Shown here: positions 6,829-15,631 of the stretch, in pieces | Layout: every line of letters begins with the position of its first letter | Position numbering within the stretch: position 1 is the stretch's first letter | Assembly: GCF_938030725.1 (NCBI RefSeq) | Contig: NZ_CALHIQ010000077.1 | Span: forward strand, 1-23,083 | DNA: 23,083 nt | DNA from: an uncultured Fretibacterium sp. | Lineage (GTDB): Bacteria > Synergistota > Synergistia > Synergistales > Aminobacteriaceae | Direction: 5' to 3' | Notes under the pieces: model-generated | The model's input: only the letters and a program-made list of their open reading frames with translations | Told to the model about the DNA's origin: nothing | Database searches by the model: none | Translations under genes and position numbers: made by a program

Positions 6829-8343
6829 TCAAAGGGTGAACTCTCGCTGAAACGCCGGATCGGTCTCCCGAAAGTCCAGGCGGTTGTGGGTACCGCGGCT
6901 CTCCTTGCGGTTCAGCGCCGCCTCGGTGATCGTCAGGATGGCCAGCGCGGACTGGCGCGTCAGGTCATCCCGCGCCGTTGCCGCGTCGTCCAGGATGGCC
7001 TTCACGGCGGAGCGGGCCGCCTCCAGGTCGGGGCCGTTGCGATAGATTCCCAGGGCGTGGGCGGCGATGTCTCGCAGCTTTGGCAGGACCTCCTCGCGCA
7101 GGGCCGCGTCCTGAGCGTATCGTATGGGATGAGGGGAGATTGCGCGGTCCAGGCCGCCGTTTTTTGCGATGCCCTCCGCGCAGAGGAGCCCTGAGAGCAC
7201 GGCCTGGCTCGCGGCGTTTCCGGCGCAGCGGCAGGCGCCGTGTAGCCCGCCGCAGGCCTCGCCCACGGCATAGAGCCCCTGGACGTCGGACCGATAGTCG
7301 GCGTCGATCCGGATGCCTCCGGAGAAGCTGTGGGCCATGGGCCCCACCTCCAACAGCTGTCGGTTGGGGTCGCAGCCGTTCTTCATGAGGCGGTCGTAGA
7401 ACCAGGGATAGGATTGCAGCACTGCGCGGTCGATGTGGCGCAGGTCCAGAAAGACGCCGCCCTTGGGGCTGCCCTTGCCGCTTTGGACCTGCTTCCAGGC
7501 CTCGCGGTTGATGAGGGACTTGGGCGCGCCGCCCTCTCCCTGGGGCCGGACGGACAGAAGGAAGCGCTCCCCCAGGGAGTTCAGAAGGTGCCCGCCCTCC
7601 CCCAGCATGGCGGTGGGGGCCGGTTCGCCCACCGTGCCCGGCGGGTCCATCATGACCATGGGCTCAAACTCCAGAAACTCCATGTCGATCATCGCGGCTC
7701 CGGCCTCTTTGGCCATCCCCAGGGTGTTGCCCTGGACGTCGGCCGGATAGGTGGTGGGGCCCAGGAGGCCGCCCACGCCGCCCCAGGCTGCGACCGTCGC
7801 CGGGGCGTAGACGTTGTGCGGTGCGCCGTCCTCCAGGACCGTGAACCCTTCGATGCGCCCGTCCCGCGTCAGGAGGCCCGTCACCGGACACCTGCGGTGG
7901 ACCTCGACGCCCGCCGCCTCGAGGCGCGGCAGCATGGCCTGCAGGATCTCGAATCCGATGAGCCGGGTGGTTTGGCAGAGGGAGCGGGGGTGCGTGTGAC
8001 CGGAGACGTGGCGGCGCTTGAGCGTCCCGTCCGCGTTGCGAGCGAAGGTCACGCCCCAGCGGCACAGGAGCTCGTAGCCGTCCGCCGTCCGGCTCGTCAT
8101 CCGACGCACCGCCGCCCGGTCGGCGATGTCGTAACCCGCGTTCAGCATGTCCTCGCAGTACAGCTCCGGGGTGTCGCCGTAGGGGTTGTCCGGCAGGACG
8201 AAGTTGATGGCCGCGATGAAGGGCGTCCCGCCGAAGCCGTTTGCGTAGAGGGCAATATCGCGCACGCCCAGCTCGTGGAGGCGGGCTGCCGTGGCGAGGG
8301 CGGCCAGACCGCTGCCCGCGATGGCCACGCTGTGCCGGCTCAT
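6829..8343 (-). CDS. FAD-dependent fumarate reductase/aspartate oxidase-like oxidoreductase
   Basis: This 504-aa soluble flavoprotein starts at ATG 8343 and overlaps the TRAP permease stop by four bases (ATGA). The N-terminus has the FAD-binding AIAGSGLAALATAARL. The C-terminal half has PMAHSFSGGIRID and GLYAVGEACGGLHGACRCAGNAA, which match the conserved end of the SdhA/FrdA/NadB family, and GVFLDLRHI. In NadB and FrdA the catalytic Arg lies in an APRD motif; the aligned segment here reads APKSLINREAW, with Lys replacing Arg, so the substrate or chemistry may differ. SdhA-type histidine positions are kept in SGHTHPRS and AHSFSGG. No secretion signal or covalent-flavin domain is seen. As the last gene of a sugar-acid operon it probably oxidises or reduces a dicarboxylate-like intermediate; comparison with tricarballylate dehydrogenase (TcuA) is reasonable but unproven. 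Confidence 0.8.
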   Translation of the reverse strand: MSRHSVAIAGSGLAALATAARLHELGVRDIALYANGFGGTPFIAAINFVLPDNPYGDTPELYCEDMLNAGYDIADRAAVRRMTSRTADGYELLCRWGVTFARNADGTLKRRHVSGHTHPRSLCQTTRLIGFEILQAMLPRLEAAGVEVHRRCPVTGLLTRDGRIEGFTVLEDGAPHNVYAPATVAAWGGVGGLLGPTTYPADVQGNTLGMAKEAGAAMIDMEFLEFEPMVMMDPPGTVGEPAPTAMLGEGGHLLNSLGERFLLSVRPQGEGGAPKSLINREAWKQVQSGKGSPKGGVFLDLRHIDRAVLQSYPWFYDRLMKNGCDPNRQLLEVGPMAHSFSGGIRIDADYRSDVQGLYAVGEACGGLHGACRCAGNAASQAVLSGLLCAEGIAKNGGLDRAISPHPIRYAQDAALREEVLPKLRDIAAHALGIYRNGPDLEAARSAVKAILDDAATARDDLTRQSALAILTITEAALNRKESRGTHNRLDFRETDPAFQREFTL

Positions 8344-10355
8344 TCGGAAATCCCCCCTTCCGCGAGGGCGCGCTTCCGCTTCAGGGAGTTGACGGCCAGG
8401 ACCGCGATGCCCAGGACGGCCCCCACGACGGAGCTGACGTACTCCGGGGCGATCAGGCACAGGGTTGCCGCGAACAGCAGCGCGCGCTCGAGGACGTTCA
8501 GCTCGCCCTTGAAGTAGCCGGCCACGACGACGGCCAGGAAGAAGGTTCCGGCTCCCAACTGAAGCGTCGAGACGGCGATCTCCGCCACGGAGCCCTGAAG
8601 CAGGATGGCGGGGTTGTACACGAACACGAAGGGGACCATGAAGCCGACCATCGCGAAGGTGAAGCCCTTCATGCCCGTCTTCATGGCGTTGGCCTCTGCG
8701 ATGCCCGCTGCGGTGTAGGACGCCACGCAGACGGGCGGGGTGATCTGAGCCATGATGCCGTAGTAGAACACGAACATGTTGGCGCAGAGCCTGGCGACGG
8801 GGCCGCTCATGCCGCTGGCCAGCAGGATGGGCTGGATGCAGGGTACGAACAGGATGGCGCCCACCAGGTAGGCGGCTACGGTGGGCAGCGCCATGCCCAG
8901 GATCATGCAGCCGATCATGGCGATGCTCAGGGCGAGGAACAGGTTGCTGGTCCCCAGGGCGCTGATCAGGTTGGAGAGGTTGGTGGCCAGGGAGGTCTGC
9001 CCCGTGACGACGTTGATGATGATCCCGCACGCCGCCGTTGGGATGGCGATGCTGGCGGCCTGACGCGCGCCGTCCATGCAGCAGGCGGCGAGACCTCTGA
9101 GGTTGATGTAGTCGTCCCGGTTGAAGAAGCGGTTGAGGACGTTGCAGGCGATGCAGGCGAAGATGCCGACCATGCCGGACCGCATCAGCGAGGCGCCGCG
9201 GATGATCCAGGCCACCAGCAGGATGGCCGGGATCAGCAGGTAGAGGCGGGGCAGGATGGCCCGCTTTATCCGGATGGTCGCGTCCACGTTGGCGTTGAGG
9301 CGGGAGGCGCGCCTGGCGGCGAGGCGGTCCACCAGGACGAACACCGCGAAGTAGTAGGCCAGCGCGGGGATGATAGCCGACGCCGCGACGCTCATGTAGT
9401 TGATCCCCAGCATCTCGGCCATGATGAAGGCGCCGACGCCCATGATGGGCGGCATGATCTGCCCGCCGGTGGAGGCCACGGCCTCGACGGCTCCGGCCTC
9501 CTCCGGGGCGTAGCCGATCTTCTTCATCATGGGGATGGTCATGACCCCCGTGGTGGCGACGTTGGCCACGGCGGAGCCGGAGATCATGCCCATGAGGCCT
9601 GAGGAGAGCACCGCGGCCTTGGCAGGCCCCCCTGCGGATTTGTTGGACACGTTCATCCCCATGTCGATCAGGAGCTGGCCGCCGCCGATGGTGGAGAAGA
9701 ACGCTCCGAACACGATGAAGTAGAACAACGTGCTGGCGCTCGTGTAGAGGGGCGTGCCGAACACGCCGCTCTCCGTCATGGTCATGCCCGCGGTGAACTG
9801 GTTCAGGAACTTGAGAAAGCTCTTCGGCTTCGTGTAGAGGATGCCGGGCAGGTGGGGGGACGTCCAAGCGTAGAGGATGAAGACGGCGATGAAGGCGGCC
9901 AGGGCCATCCCAAGCGTCCTGTACACCGCCACGAGGAGCAGCGCCACGGTGACGATCATGCAGGCGTAGTCGATGCCGTAGACGGGGGAGATGCTGACCA
10001 CGTAGTCGGTCAGTCGGGCGTTCTGGGTCAGGACGTACCACAGGAGGTAGGCGATCCCCGCGAAGGCCGGGAGGTCCAGCCAGTTGGCCCATGCGTAGCG
10101 GTTGAGCTCCGTCGGGTCCGGTGCGTGCCCCTGGGATTCCGCGGCCTTCCGCACCTTTTTGCGGTGGTTGTGGTCCGCGGGGAAGTAGATGAAGACCAAC
10201 GTCAGGGCGAACACCAGGTGCAGCGGGCTCTGCAGCATGGGAGGAAACTGTTTCACGAGGGCGATGTACAGCTGAAACGCAAAGAACGTCGCGGTGACGA
10301 CGACAGCGGCAACGGTCCGCGGGGCGATCTTCTTCTCGGTATTCAAGTCGCTCAC
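8340..10355 (-). CDS. TRAP transporter permease, fused small (4TM) and large (12TM) subunits, TAXI type
   Basis: A 671-aa inner-membrane protein with many hydrophobic segments. An N-terminal group (about residues 15-170, with a charged loop HNHRKKVRK near 65) corresponds to the DctQ-like subunit. The rest is DctM-like, with SGSAVANVATTGVMTIPMMKK and GGQIMPPIMGVGAFIMAE, signatures of the 4TM/12TM fusion family that works with TAXI binding proteins. It imports an organic acid using a Na+ or H+ gradient. GTG 10355 opens the frame, but its ribosome site AAGGAA touches the start; TTG 10346, nine bases on, has the same site at a better distance and may be the real start. The hairpin upstream (10382-10408) separates it from the SDR gene. 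Confidence 0.93.
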   Translation of the reverse strand: MSDLNTEKKIAPRTVAAVVVTATFFAFQLYIALVKQFPPMLQSPLHLVFALTLVFIYFPADHNHRKKVRKAAESQGHAPDPTELNRYAWANWLDLPAFAGIAYLLWYVLTQNARLTDYVVSISPVYGIDYACMIVTVALLLVAVYRTLGMALAAFIAVFILYAWTSPHLPGILYTKPKSFLKFLNQFTAGMTMTESGVFGTPLYTSASTLFYFIVFGAFFSTIGGGQLLIDMGMNVSNKSAGGPAKAAVLSSGLMGMISGSAVANVATTGVMTIPMMKKIGYAPEEAGAVEAVASTGGQIMPPIMGVGAFIMAEMLGINYMSVAASAIIPALAYYFAVFVLVDRLAARRASRLNANVDATIRIKRAILPRLYLLIPAILLVAWIIRGASLMRSGMVGIFACIACNVLNRFFNRDDYINLRGLAACCMDGARQAASIAIPTAACGIIINVVTGQTSLATNLSNLISALGTSNLFLALSIAMIGCMILGMALPTVAAYLVGAILFVPCIQPILLASGMSGPVARLCANMFVFYYGIMAQITPPVCVASYTAAGIAEANAMKTGMKGFTFAMVGFMVPFVFVYNPAILLQGSVAEIAVSTLQLGAGTFFLAVVVAGYFKGELNVLERALLFAATLCLIAPEYVSSVVGAVLGIAVLAVNSLKRKRALAEGGISE

Positions 10356-10381
10356 TTCCTTCTTGTGAGGATTTTAATAAT

Positions 10382-10408
10382 GGGGAGCCGGGGCGATCCC
10401 GGCTCCCC
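10382..10408 (-). other. Strong hairpin between SDR and TRAP genes
   Basis: A perfect 11-bp stem (10382-10392 with 10398-10408) closes a 5-nt loop. On the - strand it is followed by ATTATTAAAAT, not a proper T-run. It could be a leaky terminator or a stabilising/processing stem that sets different mRNA levels for the binding protein and permease parts of the operon. Confidence 0.5.
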
Positions 10409-10434
10409 GCACTGCGCCGGCATGGGGCGCAGGG

Positions 10435-11181
10435 TCAGTTCATGTACTTACCGCCGTTGACGTTGATGGATTCGCCAACGATGAACGTGGACATGTCCGA
10501 CGCCAGAAAGACGGTCGCGTTCGCGACGTCCGCCCCACAGCCCAGCCGTCGGACGGGGATGGACTTCAGGACCTCCTCACGGTACTCCGGGGCCCACTGC
10601 CTCGTCATGTCCGTCTCGATGGGACCGGGGCAGATCGCGTTGACGCGGATTCCGAAGGGAGCCAGGTCCCACGCCAGCTTCTGCGTCAGGGAGTTGATTC
10701 CGGCCTTGGAGACGCCATAGGGAAGGGCGGCGTTCGGGTGTGCCGTCTTTCCGGCGGAGGAGGACAGGTTGATGATGCAGCCGCTGCGCTGCCTCAGCAT
10801 GTGAGGCACCACGCACTTGCACGTGCAGAAGGCGCCCGTCAGGTTCGTTCGCAGCACGCGCTCCCACTCCTCGAGGGATAGGTCCGCGAAGGGGGTTCGG
10901 CTGTTGACGCCGGCGTTGTTCACCAGGACGTCGACCCGGCCGAAGGCGTCCAGGCAGGCCGCCGTCAGGCGCTCCGCAGTGGAGTAGTCGCCGATGTCGC
11001 CTGCCGCGCACTCACAGCGAACACCCGTTGCGCGGATGCGGTCCCGCAGGTCGGATTGTTCTCGCGTGCCGTGGATCACCACGTCGGCGCCGTTCTCCGC
11101 GAAGGCGAGGGCGATGTCCCTGCCGATGCCGCGGGACGAGCCCGTGACGATCGCGGCCTTCCCCTTCAGGAGGCTTTGCAT
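10435..11181 (-). CDS. Short-chain dehydrogenase/reductase (FabG-like) of the catabolic operon
   Basis: A classical SDR of 248 aa that uses NAD(P)(H) to interconvert an alcohol and a ketone. Seen motifs are the cofactor loop TGSSRGIG (13-20), DVLVNNAG (84-91), catalytic Asn113, the Ser region NLSSSAG (Ser about 140-142) and YGVSK (Tyr155, Lys159), then PGPIETDM. The start ATG 11181 lies 10 nt after the TAXI protein stop, with no strong ribosome site, so translation is probably coupled. The sequence looks FabG-like, but its place between the two transporter genes argues for sugar-acid or hydroxy-acid oxidation rather than fatty acid synthesis. The substrate cannot be read from the sequence. 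Confidence 0.9.
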   Translation of the reverse strand: MQSLLKGKAAIVTGSSRGIGRDIALAFAENGADVVIHGTREQSDLRDRIRATGVRCECAAGDIGDYSTAERLTAACLDAFGRVDVLVNNAGVNSRTPFADLSLEEWERVLRTNLTGAFCTCKCVVPHMLRQRSGCIINLSSSAGKTAHPNAALPYGVSKAGINSLTQKLAWDLAPFGIRVNAICPGPIETDMTRQWAPEYREEVLKSIPVRRLGCGADVANATVFLASDMSTFIVGESINVNGGKYMN

Positions 11182-11191
11182 GGCGCCGGAG

Positions 11192-12196
11192 CTATTCGTC
11201 CACCTGGACGCCGATCTCCTTGTAGTATCGGATCGCGCCGGGGTGCAGGGGGGCGCCGTTGAGCTCTTTTTTGGCGGCGGTCTTGAGGTCGAACCAGCCC
11301 AGAGAGGCGACGAACTTGGCCATCTCGTCCTTGTTCTCGCAGATGGCCTTGGTCAGCGCGTAGGCGAGCTCCTCGTCCATCGCTGCGGGGACCAGGACGT
11401 TCTGCTGCGACCCCATGGTCTTGATGTCCTTGTCCTGCTTGTTCCAGGTGCCGGCCGGCATGACGATGGGGGCGTAGCCCATCTTCTGCATGTTGGCGAG
11501 CGTCGCGTCGGAGAGCTGGACGAAGAACATGTCGTGGGTGAGGGCGATCTCGGTGGTGGTGGCCTGTCCCGCGTCGATGTGGTCGATGGTCATCTCGTAC
11601 AGGTCGTCCTGCAGGCCGCTCTTGATGGCGTCGGTGCCGGTCTTTTCCCATTTGGCAAAGGAGTTGAACTCCTCGACGGAGATGCCGCAGGCCTCGATGA
11701 CGCGCTCAGCCGTCAGCTCCCCAAGGGACCCGTTCTTCTTCGTGACGATCTTGACGGGGTGCTTTTTCGCGATGAGCTCCTCCAGGGTCGTGATGCCCGT
11801 CTCGTCCACGAACTTCTTCGTGAACATGACGTTCGTGAAGGTGTGGCCGAGGCCGCCGCCGATGCTGCGGACGTCCTTGCAGCCGCCGAACTGATACTGA
11901 TCGGGCGTGCGCTCGTAGCTCCAGAGGGAGGGGCCGGCGTTGGAGACGATCAGGTCGCAGTCCTCGTTCTGGATCAGCATGGGGGCGCCCACGCCGCCGG
12001 GGGAGTTGGTGGTGAGGTCGATGGTCGAGCCCTGGGGCAGGCCCTTCATCAGCACCGACTGGATGGCGGCCGCCACCGAGTAGGCTCCGGTCCCCACCTC
12101 CTGGGCCGCAAAGGTCAGGTTGACGGGCTGCGTCAACTCGGCCGACGCAGCGGCGGCAAACGCGAGGATCAACGACAACGCAAGGATCTTCTTCAT
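11192..12196 (-). CDS. TAXI family TRAP transporter solute-binding protein
   Basis: A 334-aa periplasmic binding protein that captures the substrate for the fused TRAP permease. The start ATG 12196 has AAGGAGGAA at a good distance. The first 19 residues form a clear Sec signal peptide (MKKI, hydrophobic core, cut after ASA). The mature protein shows the TAXI pattern: FAAQEVGTGAYSVAAAI near the start, TTNSPGGVGAPMLIQNEDCDLIVSNAG, and a C-terminal HPGAIRYYKEIGV typical of the family. It is separated from pdxA2 upstream by about 214 nt that contains hairpins but no clear terminator. TAXI substrates are poorly known (glutamate and small organic acids are suggested); here the operon points to a sugar acid or related carboxylate. 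Confidence 0.93.
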   Translation of the reverse strand: MKKILALSLILAFAAAASAELTQPVNLTFAAQEVGTGAYSVAAAIQSVLMKGLPQGSTIDLTTNSPGGVGAPMLIQNEDCDLIVSNAGPSLWSYERTPDQYQFGGCKDVRSIGGGLGHTFTNVMFTKKFVDETGITTLEELIAKKHPVKIVTKKNGSLGELTAERVIEACGISVEEFNSFAKWEKTGTDAIKSGLQDDLYEMTIDHIDAGQATTTEIALTHDMFFVQLSDATLANMQKMGYAPIVMPAGTWNKQDKDIKTMGSQQNVLVPAAMDEELAYALTKAICENKDEMAKFVASLGWFDLKTAAKKELNGAPLHPGAIRYYKEIGVQVDE

Positions 12197-12236
12197 GGTT
12201 CTTCCTCCTTCAAAAAGTAAGACGTTTTTTGCTGCA

Positions 12237-12336
12237 CGCCGCCTCAGTCGGCGGCGAAAATCCGGACCAAACCTTCAGGCCTCCTGCGGGGGTTAGAGGA
12301 AGGGTGGTTCCATCCCCTCAGGACAAAGGGCCTGAG
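12237..12336 (-). other. Hairpins in the pdxA2-TAXI intergenic gap
   Basis: Two stems are visible in the 214-nt gap (12197-12410): CGCCGCC/GGCGGCG (12237-12243 with 12250-12256) and CTCAGG/CCTGAG (12317-12322 with 12331-12336). On the coding (-) strand the first is followed by an A-run, not a T-run, so neither is a standard terminator. I see no convincing promoter for the transporter half of the operon. Confidence 0.35.
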
Positions 12337-12410
12337 TGAGTACGAATTTCATGCCAGGTCCCTCGATTCCGTGTGATCGGGCTGCGCCGCAGGGGCGCTG
12401 CCTCTGTGTC

Positions 12411-13490
12411 TCACCGCTTCCCCCGGTGCTCCGCCAGCCGGATGCCGTAGTCCATCGCGTTGACCAGGCTCAGGGCGTTGGCGCCGCCGCTGCCGGCGTG
12501 GCCGTACCCCGTGCCGTGGTCCACGCTGGCGCGGATGATCGGCAGGCCGAGCGTCACGTTGACCCCCGCCACAGCCTCCCAGCGCTTTTCGGCCTTGTTG
12601 TAGACGAACCCCTTCACCTTCAGGGGGATGTGCCCCTGGTCGTGGTACATGGCCACCACGATGTCGTACCAGCCTCCGATGGCCTTGCTGAAGATCGTGT
12701 CGGGCGGCGTGGGCTTGCGGTCGGGGACGTTGATCCCCTGAGCCAGCGCCGTGTCGATGGCCGGCTGAATCTCCTGAATGTCCTCCGTGCCGAACATGCC
12801 GTTCTCGCCGCAGTGGGGGTTCAGGCCCGCCACGCCGACCTTCGGGTCCCGGATGCCCAGGGCCAGACAGGCGTCGTTTGCAATTCGGATGCAGTCCAGC
12901 ACCCGGTCCTTCTTCACCCGGTCACAGGCCTCACGGAGGGAAACGTGGGTGGAAACGTGGACGACGCGCAGGTTCTCGTGGGCCAGCATCATGGTGTACT
13001 TCTGCGTGTGCGTGTAGTCGGCGTAGATCTCCGTGTGCCCCGAATAGTGATGCCCCGCCAGGTTGATGGCCTCCTTGCTGAGGGCGTTCGTGATCGTGGC
13101 GTCCACCGTGCCCGCCATGGCCATCTGAATGACCCTCACCACGTACTGAAACGCGGCCTCGCCGCCCAGCTTCGTGACCCCCAGCCCAAAGGGTTTCGGG
13201 GCCGCCGGGTCGCCGGGGATGTCGGAGGCTTTCACGAGGCCCAGGTCGAGGACGTCAATGACGCCGGGGGTGAAGGCGGCCTCGCTAACGGCCTTGATGG
13301 GGTGGACCTCCAGGTCCGCTCCGGAGAGCGTCCGGGCCGCCGCCGCGGCGTATCGGATGCTGGATGCATCGCCCACCACGAGGGGACGGCAGCGATCGTA
13401 GACCGCCGCGTCGGCCAGGGCCTTGACGGTGATCTCCGGCCCGTTGCCGAAGGGGTCCCCCATGGTGATGCCGATGATGGGTTTGTCCAT
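12411..13490 (-). CDS. pdxA2: PdxA2-like 4-phospho-D-threonate/D-erythronate dehydrogenase
   Basis: A 359-aa metal- and NAD-dependent dehydrogenase of the PdxA family. It starts at ATG 13490 with AGGAGG nine nt upstream. Motifs are ITMGDPFGNGPEI (8-20), GHTE with metal ligand His152, AGLNPHCGENG (221-231), MYHDQG (His283) and VDHGTGYGHAGSG. Classical PdxA makes vitamin B6. PdxA2 members next to DUF1537 kinases instead oxidise and decarboxylate 4-phospho-D-threonate or -erythronate to dihydroxyacetone phosphate and CO2. The kinase encoded three genes upstream in this operon makes the PdxA2 role much more likely. No other B6 genes are nearby. Confidence 0.9.
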   Translation of the reverse strand: MDKPIIGITMGDPFGNGPEITVKALADAAVYDRCRPLVVGDASSIRYAAAAARTLSGADLEVHPIKAVSEAAFTPGVIDVLDLGLVKASDIPGDPAAPKPFGLGVTKLGGEAAFQYVVRVIQMAMAGTVDATITNALSKEAINLAGHHYSGHTEIYADYTHTQKYTMMLAHENLRVVHVSTHVSLREACDRVKKDRVLDCIRIANDACLALGIRDPKVGVAGLNPHCGENGMFGTEDIQEIQPAIDTALAQGINVPDRKPTPPDTIFSKAIGGWYDIVVAMYHDQGHIPLKVKGFVYNKAEKRWEAVAGVNVTLGLPIIRASVDHGTGYGHAGSGGANALSLVNAMDYGIRLAEHRGKR

Positions 13491-13524
13491 GGAACATGCC
13501 TCCTTAAAAAGACAGGCTGTGGGC

Positions 13525-14433
13525 CTAATGGAGCCCGTTCTCCCTGCAGCGCTCCAGGGCCTCCTTCAGCGCCTTCATGCCTTCGTCGGACAGGCGGCAG
13601 AAGGGCCTGCGGCAGGCCCCGACGGGATAGCCCAAAAGCCCCGTGGCGATCTTGATGATCGTGTTGGGGTTGCCGTACTTGAAGCAGTTTCGGAAGGTAC
13701 GGATGCTGTCCTGGACCCTCATGGCCCGTTTGAGGTCCCCGGCGGCGAAGGCCTCGTAGATCTCCGCCATGGTGTGAGGGAAGACGTTGGCGCAGCCCGC
13801 GATGCCGCCCCTGCCTCCGAAGACCAGCCCGGGCAGGATCAGGGCGTCGTTGCCGGAGAGGACGCTGAAGTCCTTGTCCAGGGCACTCGTCAGCTCGATG
13901 TACTGCTTGAGGTTGTCGAAGTTCCCGCTCGAGTCCTTGGCCCCTGCGATGTTGGGGGCGTCCGTGGCCAGGCGGGCCACCGTGGCGGGAGCCAGGGCGT
14001 TGCCCGTGCGGGGCGGGATGTTGTAGAGCACGATGGGCAGGTCTACGGCCTCAGCCACCGCCATGTAGTGGTCGTAGAGCTCGTCCTGAGAGGCCGCGGC
14101 GTAGAAGGGAGCCACGATGGAGAGGGCGTCGGCGCCCAGCTCCTGAGCCCGGCGGCTCAGCCGGACGGTGTCTGCCGTGGTGATGCAGCCCGTACCGGCG
14201 TAGACGGGGACCCGCCCCCGCACCTCGTCGACCACGGCCGTCAGCACGCGCTCCTTCTCCGCGTCGCTCAGGGCGTAGCCCTCTCCGTTGGTTCCAAAGG
14301 CGAAGATGCCGTGGATGCCCGCGTCGATCATGCGGCGGACCTGGCTGCGAAGCTCCCCCTCGTTGACGCTCTCGTCCTCGTTCATGGGGGTCAGGATGGG
14401 GACGATGATGCCCCTCATGGCGATCTTCTTCAA
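13525..14433 (-). CDS. Dihydrodipicolinate synthase/N-acetylneuraminate lyase family aldolase
   Basis: A 302-aa class I aldolase that forms a Schiff base with pyruvate or a 2-oxo acid. The start is TTG 14433, with GAGGAGGAG seven nt upstream. It shows the carboxylate-binding GTNGEG (47-52), the catalytic Tyr137 in YNIPPRTG, the Schiff-base Lys166 in IAGAKDSSGN, and GGIAGCANVFP. It belongs to the DapA superfamily, but a housekeeping lysine role is unlikely inside a transporter/kinase operon. Candidate reactions are cleavage of a 2-keto-3-deoxy sugar acid to pyruvate plus an aldehyde, or dehydration as in 5-keto-4-deoxyglucarate dehydratase. The stop is 34 nt before pdxA2. Confidence 0.9.
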   Translation of the reverse strand: MKKIAMRGIIVPILTPMNEDESVNEGELRSQVRRMIDAGIHGIFAFGTNGEGYALSDAEKERVLTAVVDEVRGRVPVYAGTGCITTADTVRLSRRAQELGADALSIVAPFYAAASQDELYDHYMAVAEAVDLPIVLYNIPPRTGNALAPATVARLATDAPNIAGAKDSSGNFDNLKQYIELTSALDKDFSVLSGNDALILPGLVFGGRGGIAGCANVFPHTMAEIYEAFAAGDLKRAMRVQDSIRTFRNCFKYGNPNTIIKIATGLLGYPVGACRRPFCRLSDEGMKALKEALERCRENGLH

Positions 14434-14476
14434 GGTCGTTCTCCTCCTCTGTCCTGCCTGTTCGGCTCGTAAAATG

Positions 14477-15631
14477 CTACAGGATCTCCTGATAGATACG
14501 GCGGGCGTCCTCCTCCGTGACGGGGCGGCGGTTGTTCACCAGGAGGCGCGTGACCTGCATTCCGGACTGTACCAGCGATTCCAGGTCTTCTTTGGGCACG
14601 TTGAACTCCTTCAGGCTGGTGGGGATGTCGAGGTGTTTCACGATCTCCTCGATGCGGGCGATGACGGCTGCGCTCTTGGCCTCCGTCGAGGAGGCGTCGC
14701 CGTGGATGCAGCGGTCGTAGGCATGGGCCAGCAGCTCTCGACAGGCGGGCTCGTTGAAGCGCATCACGGGCGCCAGCAGGATGGCGTTGGAGACGCCGTG
14801 TGCGATGTGGTACCTGCCTCCGAGGGGGTAGCTCAGCGCATGGACCGCCGTGGTGCCGGAGGCCGTGATGGCGATGCCGCCGTAGAAGCTCGCGATCTGC
14901 ATCATGCGCTTGGCCTCCATGGCCTCCGGGTCGTCGCAGGCCCGCTCGATGTTGTTCAGGATCATGTCGAGGGCCTGAAGGGCAAAGAGGTCGCTGAAGG
15001 GGTTGGCCTTGTTGCTGGTGTAGCACTCGATGGCGTGGGCCAGGGCGTCCAGCCCCGTGGCCGCCGCGATCTTGCGGGGGAGCTTCTTGATCATCACGGC
15101 GTCTAGGACGACGTAGTCCGCGATCATGTGCGCGTTGACGATGCCCACCTTCAGCTCCTTTTCGGGGACGGCCACGATGGCGTTGGGCGTGGCCTCGGCC
15201 CCCGTCCCCGCCGTGGTGGGGATCATGAGGGTCTTGACGTGCTTGCGGGCGCGGCCGGGGTCCTCCAGAAGCTCCTTGATCCCGTACTCGTCGGTCATCA
15301 GGACGCTCGACAGCTTCGCCGTGTCCATGACGCTGCCGCCGCCGACGGCCATGATGAAGTCCGCTCCGCTCTCGCGGCACTGGTCCACCAGCTTCTGGGC
15401 CTGAGCGTAGGAGGGCTCGGCCGGCAGGTCGTCCAGGACGGTGAACTCGACGCCCGTCCTGCGAACCTCCGCCATGGGGGGCTCCAGGAGCCCCGCACCC
15501 TCGATCCCCTTGTCGGTGAAGACAGCCAGCTTCTTCACGCCGTTTTCGGACAGGACGTTCCCCACGTTCGTCAGCGCGTCCTCGCCACTGTAGACCGCGC
15601 GCGGCATCTTCAGATCGTACTTCGTCAGCAT
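14477..15631 (-). CDS. Iron-containing alcohol dehydrogenase
   Basis: A 384-aa group III alcohol dehydrogenase (NAD(P)H, Fe2+). ATG 15631 overlaps the kinase stop as TGATG, with GAGGAG upstream, so kinase and dehydrogenase are coupled. Family motifs are MAVGGGSVMDTAK, IPTTAGTGAEATPNAIV, GLDALAHAIECYTSNKANPFSD (with iron-binding His) and HGVSNAILLAPVMRFN (second His region). It most likely interconverts a short hydroxy-acid or aldehyde intermediate, for example reducing an aldehyde released by the neighbouring aldolase, or oxidising a 4-hydroxy acid. A long ORF extending upstream to 15847 is an open-frame artefact that overlaps the kinase. Confidence 0.93.
   Translation of the reverse strand: MLTKYDLKMPRAVYSGEDALTNVGNVLSENGVKKLAVFTDKGIEGAGLLEPPMAEVRRTGVEFTVLDDLPAEPSYAQAQKLVDQCRESGADFIMAVGGGSVMDTAKLSSVLMTDEYGIKELLEDPGRARKHVKTLMIPTTAGTGAEATPNAIVAVPEKELKVGIVNAHMIADYVVLDAVMIKKLPRKIAAATGLDALAHAIECYTSNKANPFSDLFALQALDMILNNIERACDDPEAMEAKRMMQIASFYGGIAITASGTTAVHALSYPLGGRYHIAHGVSNAILLAPVMRFNEPACRELLAHAYDRCIHGDASSTEAKSAAVIARIEEIVKHLDIPTSLKEFNVPKEDLESLVQSGMQVTRLLVNNRRPVTEEDARRIYQEIL

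Noticed and set aside
6829..10092. A 1087-codon open frame on the - strand
   Set aside because: Its first part is an out-of-frame shadow of the TRAP permease (Arg/Pro/His-rich, no family features); only the part from ATG 8343 is the flavoprotein.
10435..11181. The SDR as housekeeping FabG of fatty acid synthesis
   Set aside because: It is embedded between the two TRAP transporter genes of a catabolic operon, with no other fab genes nearby.
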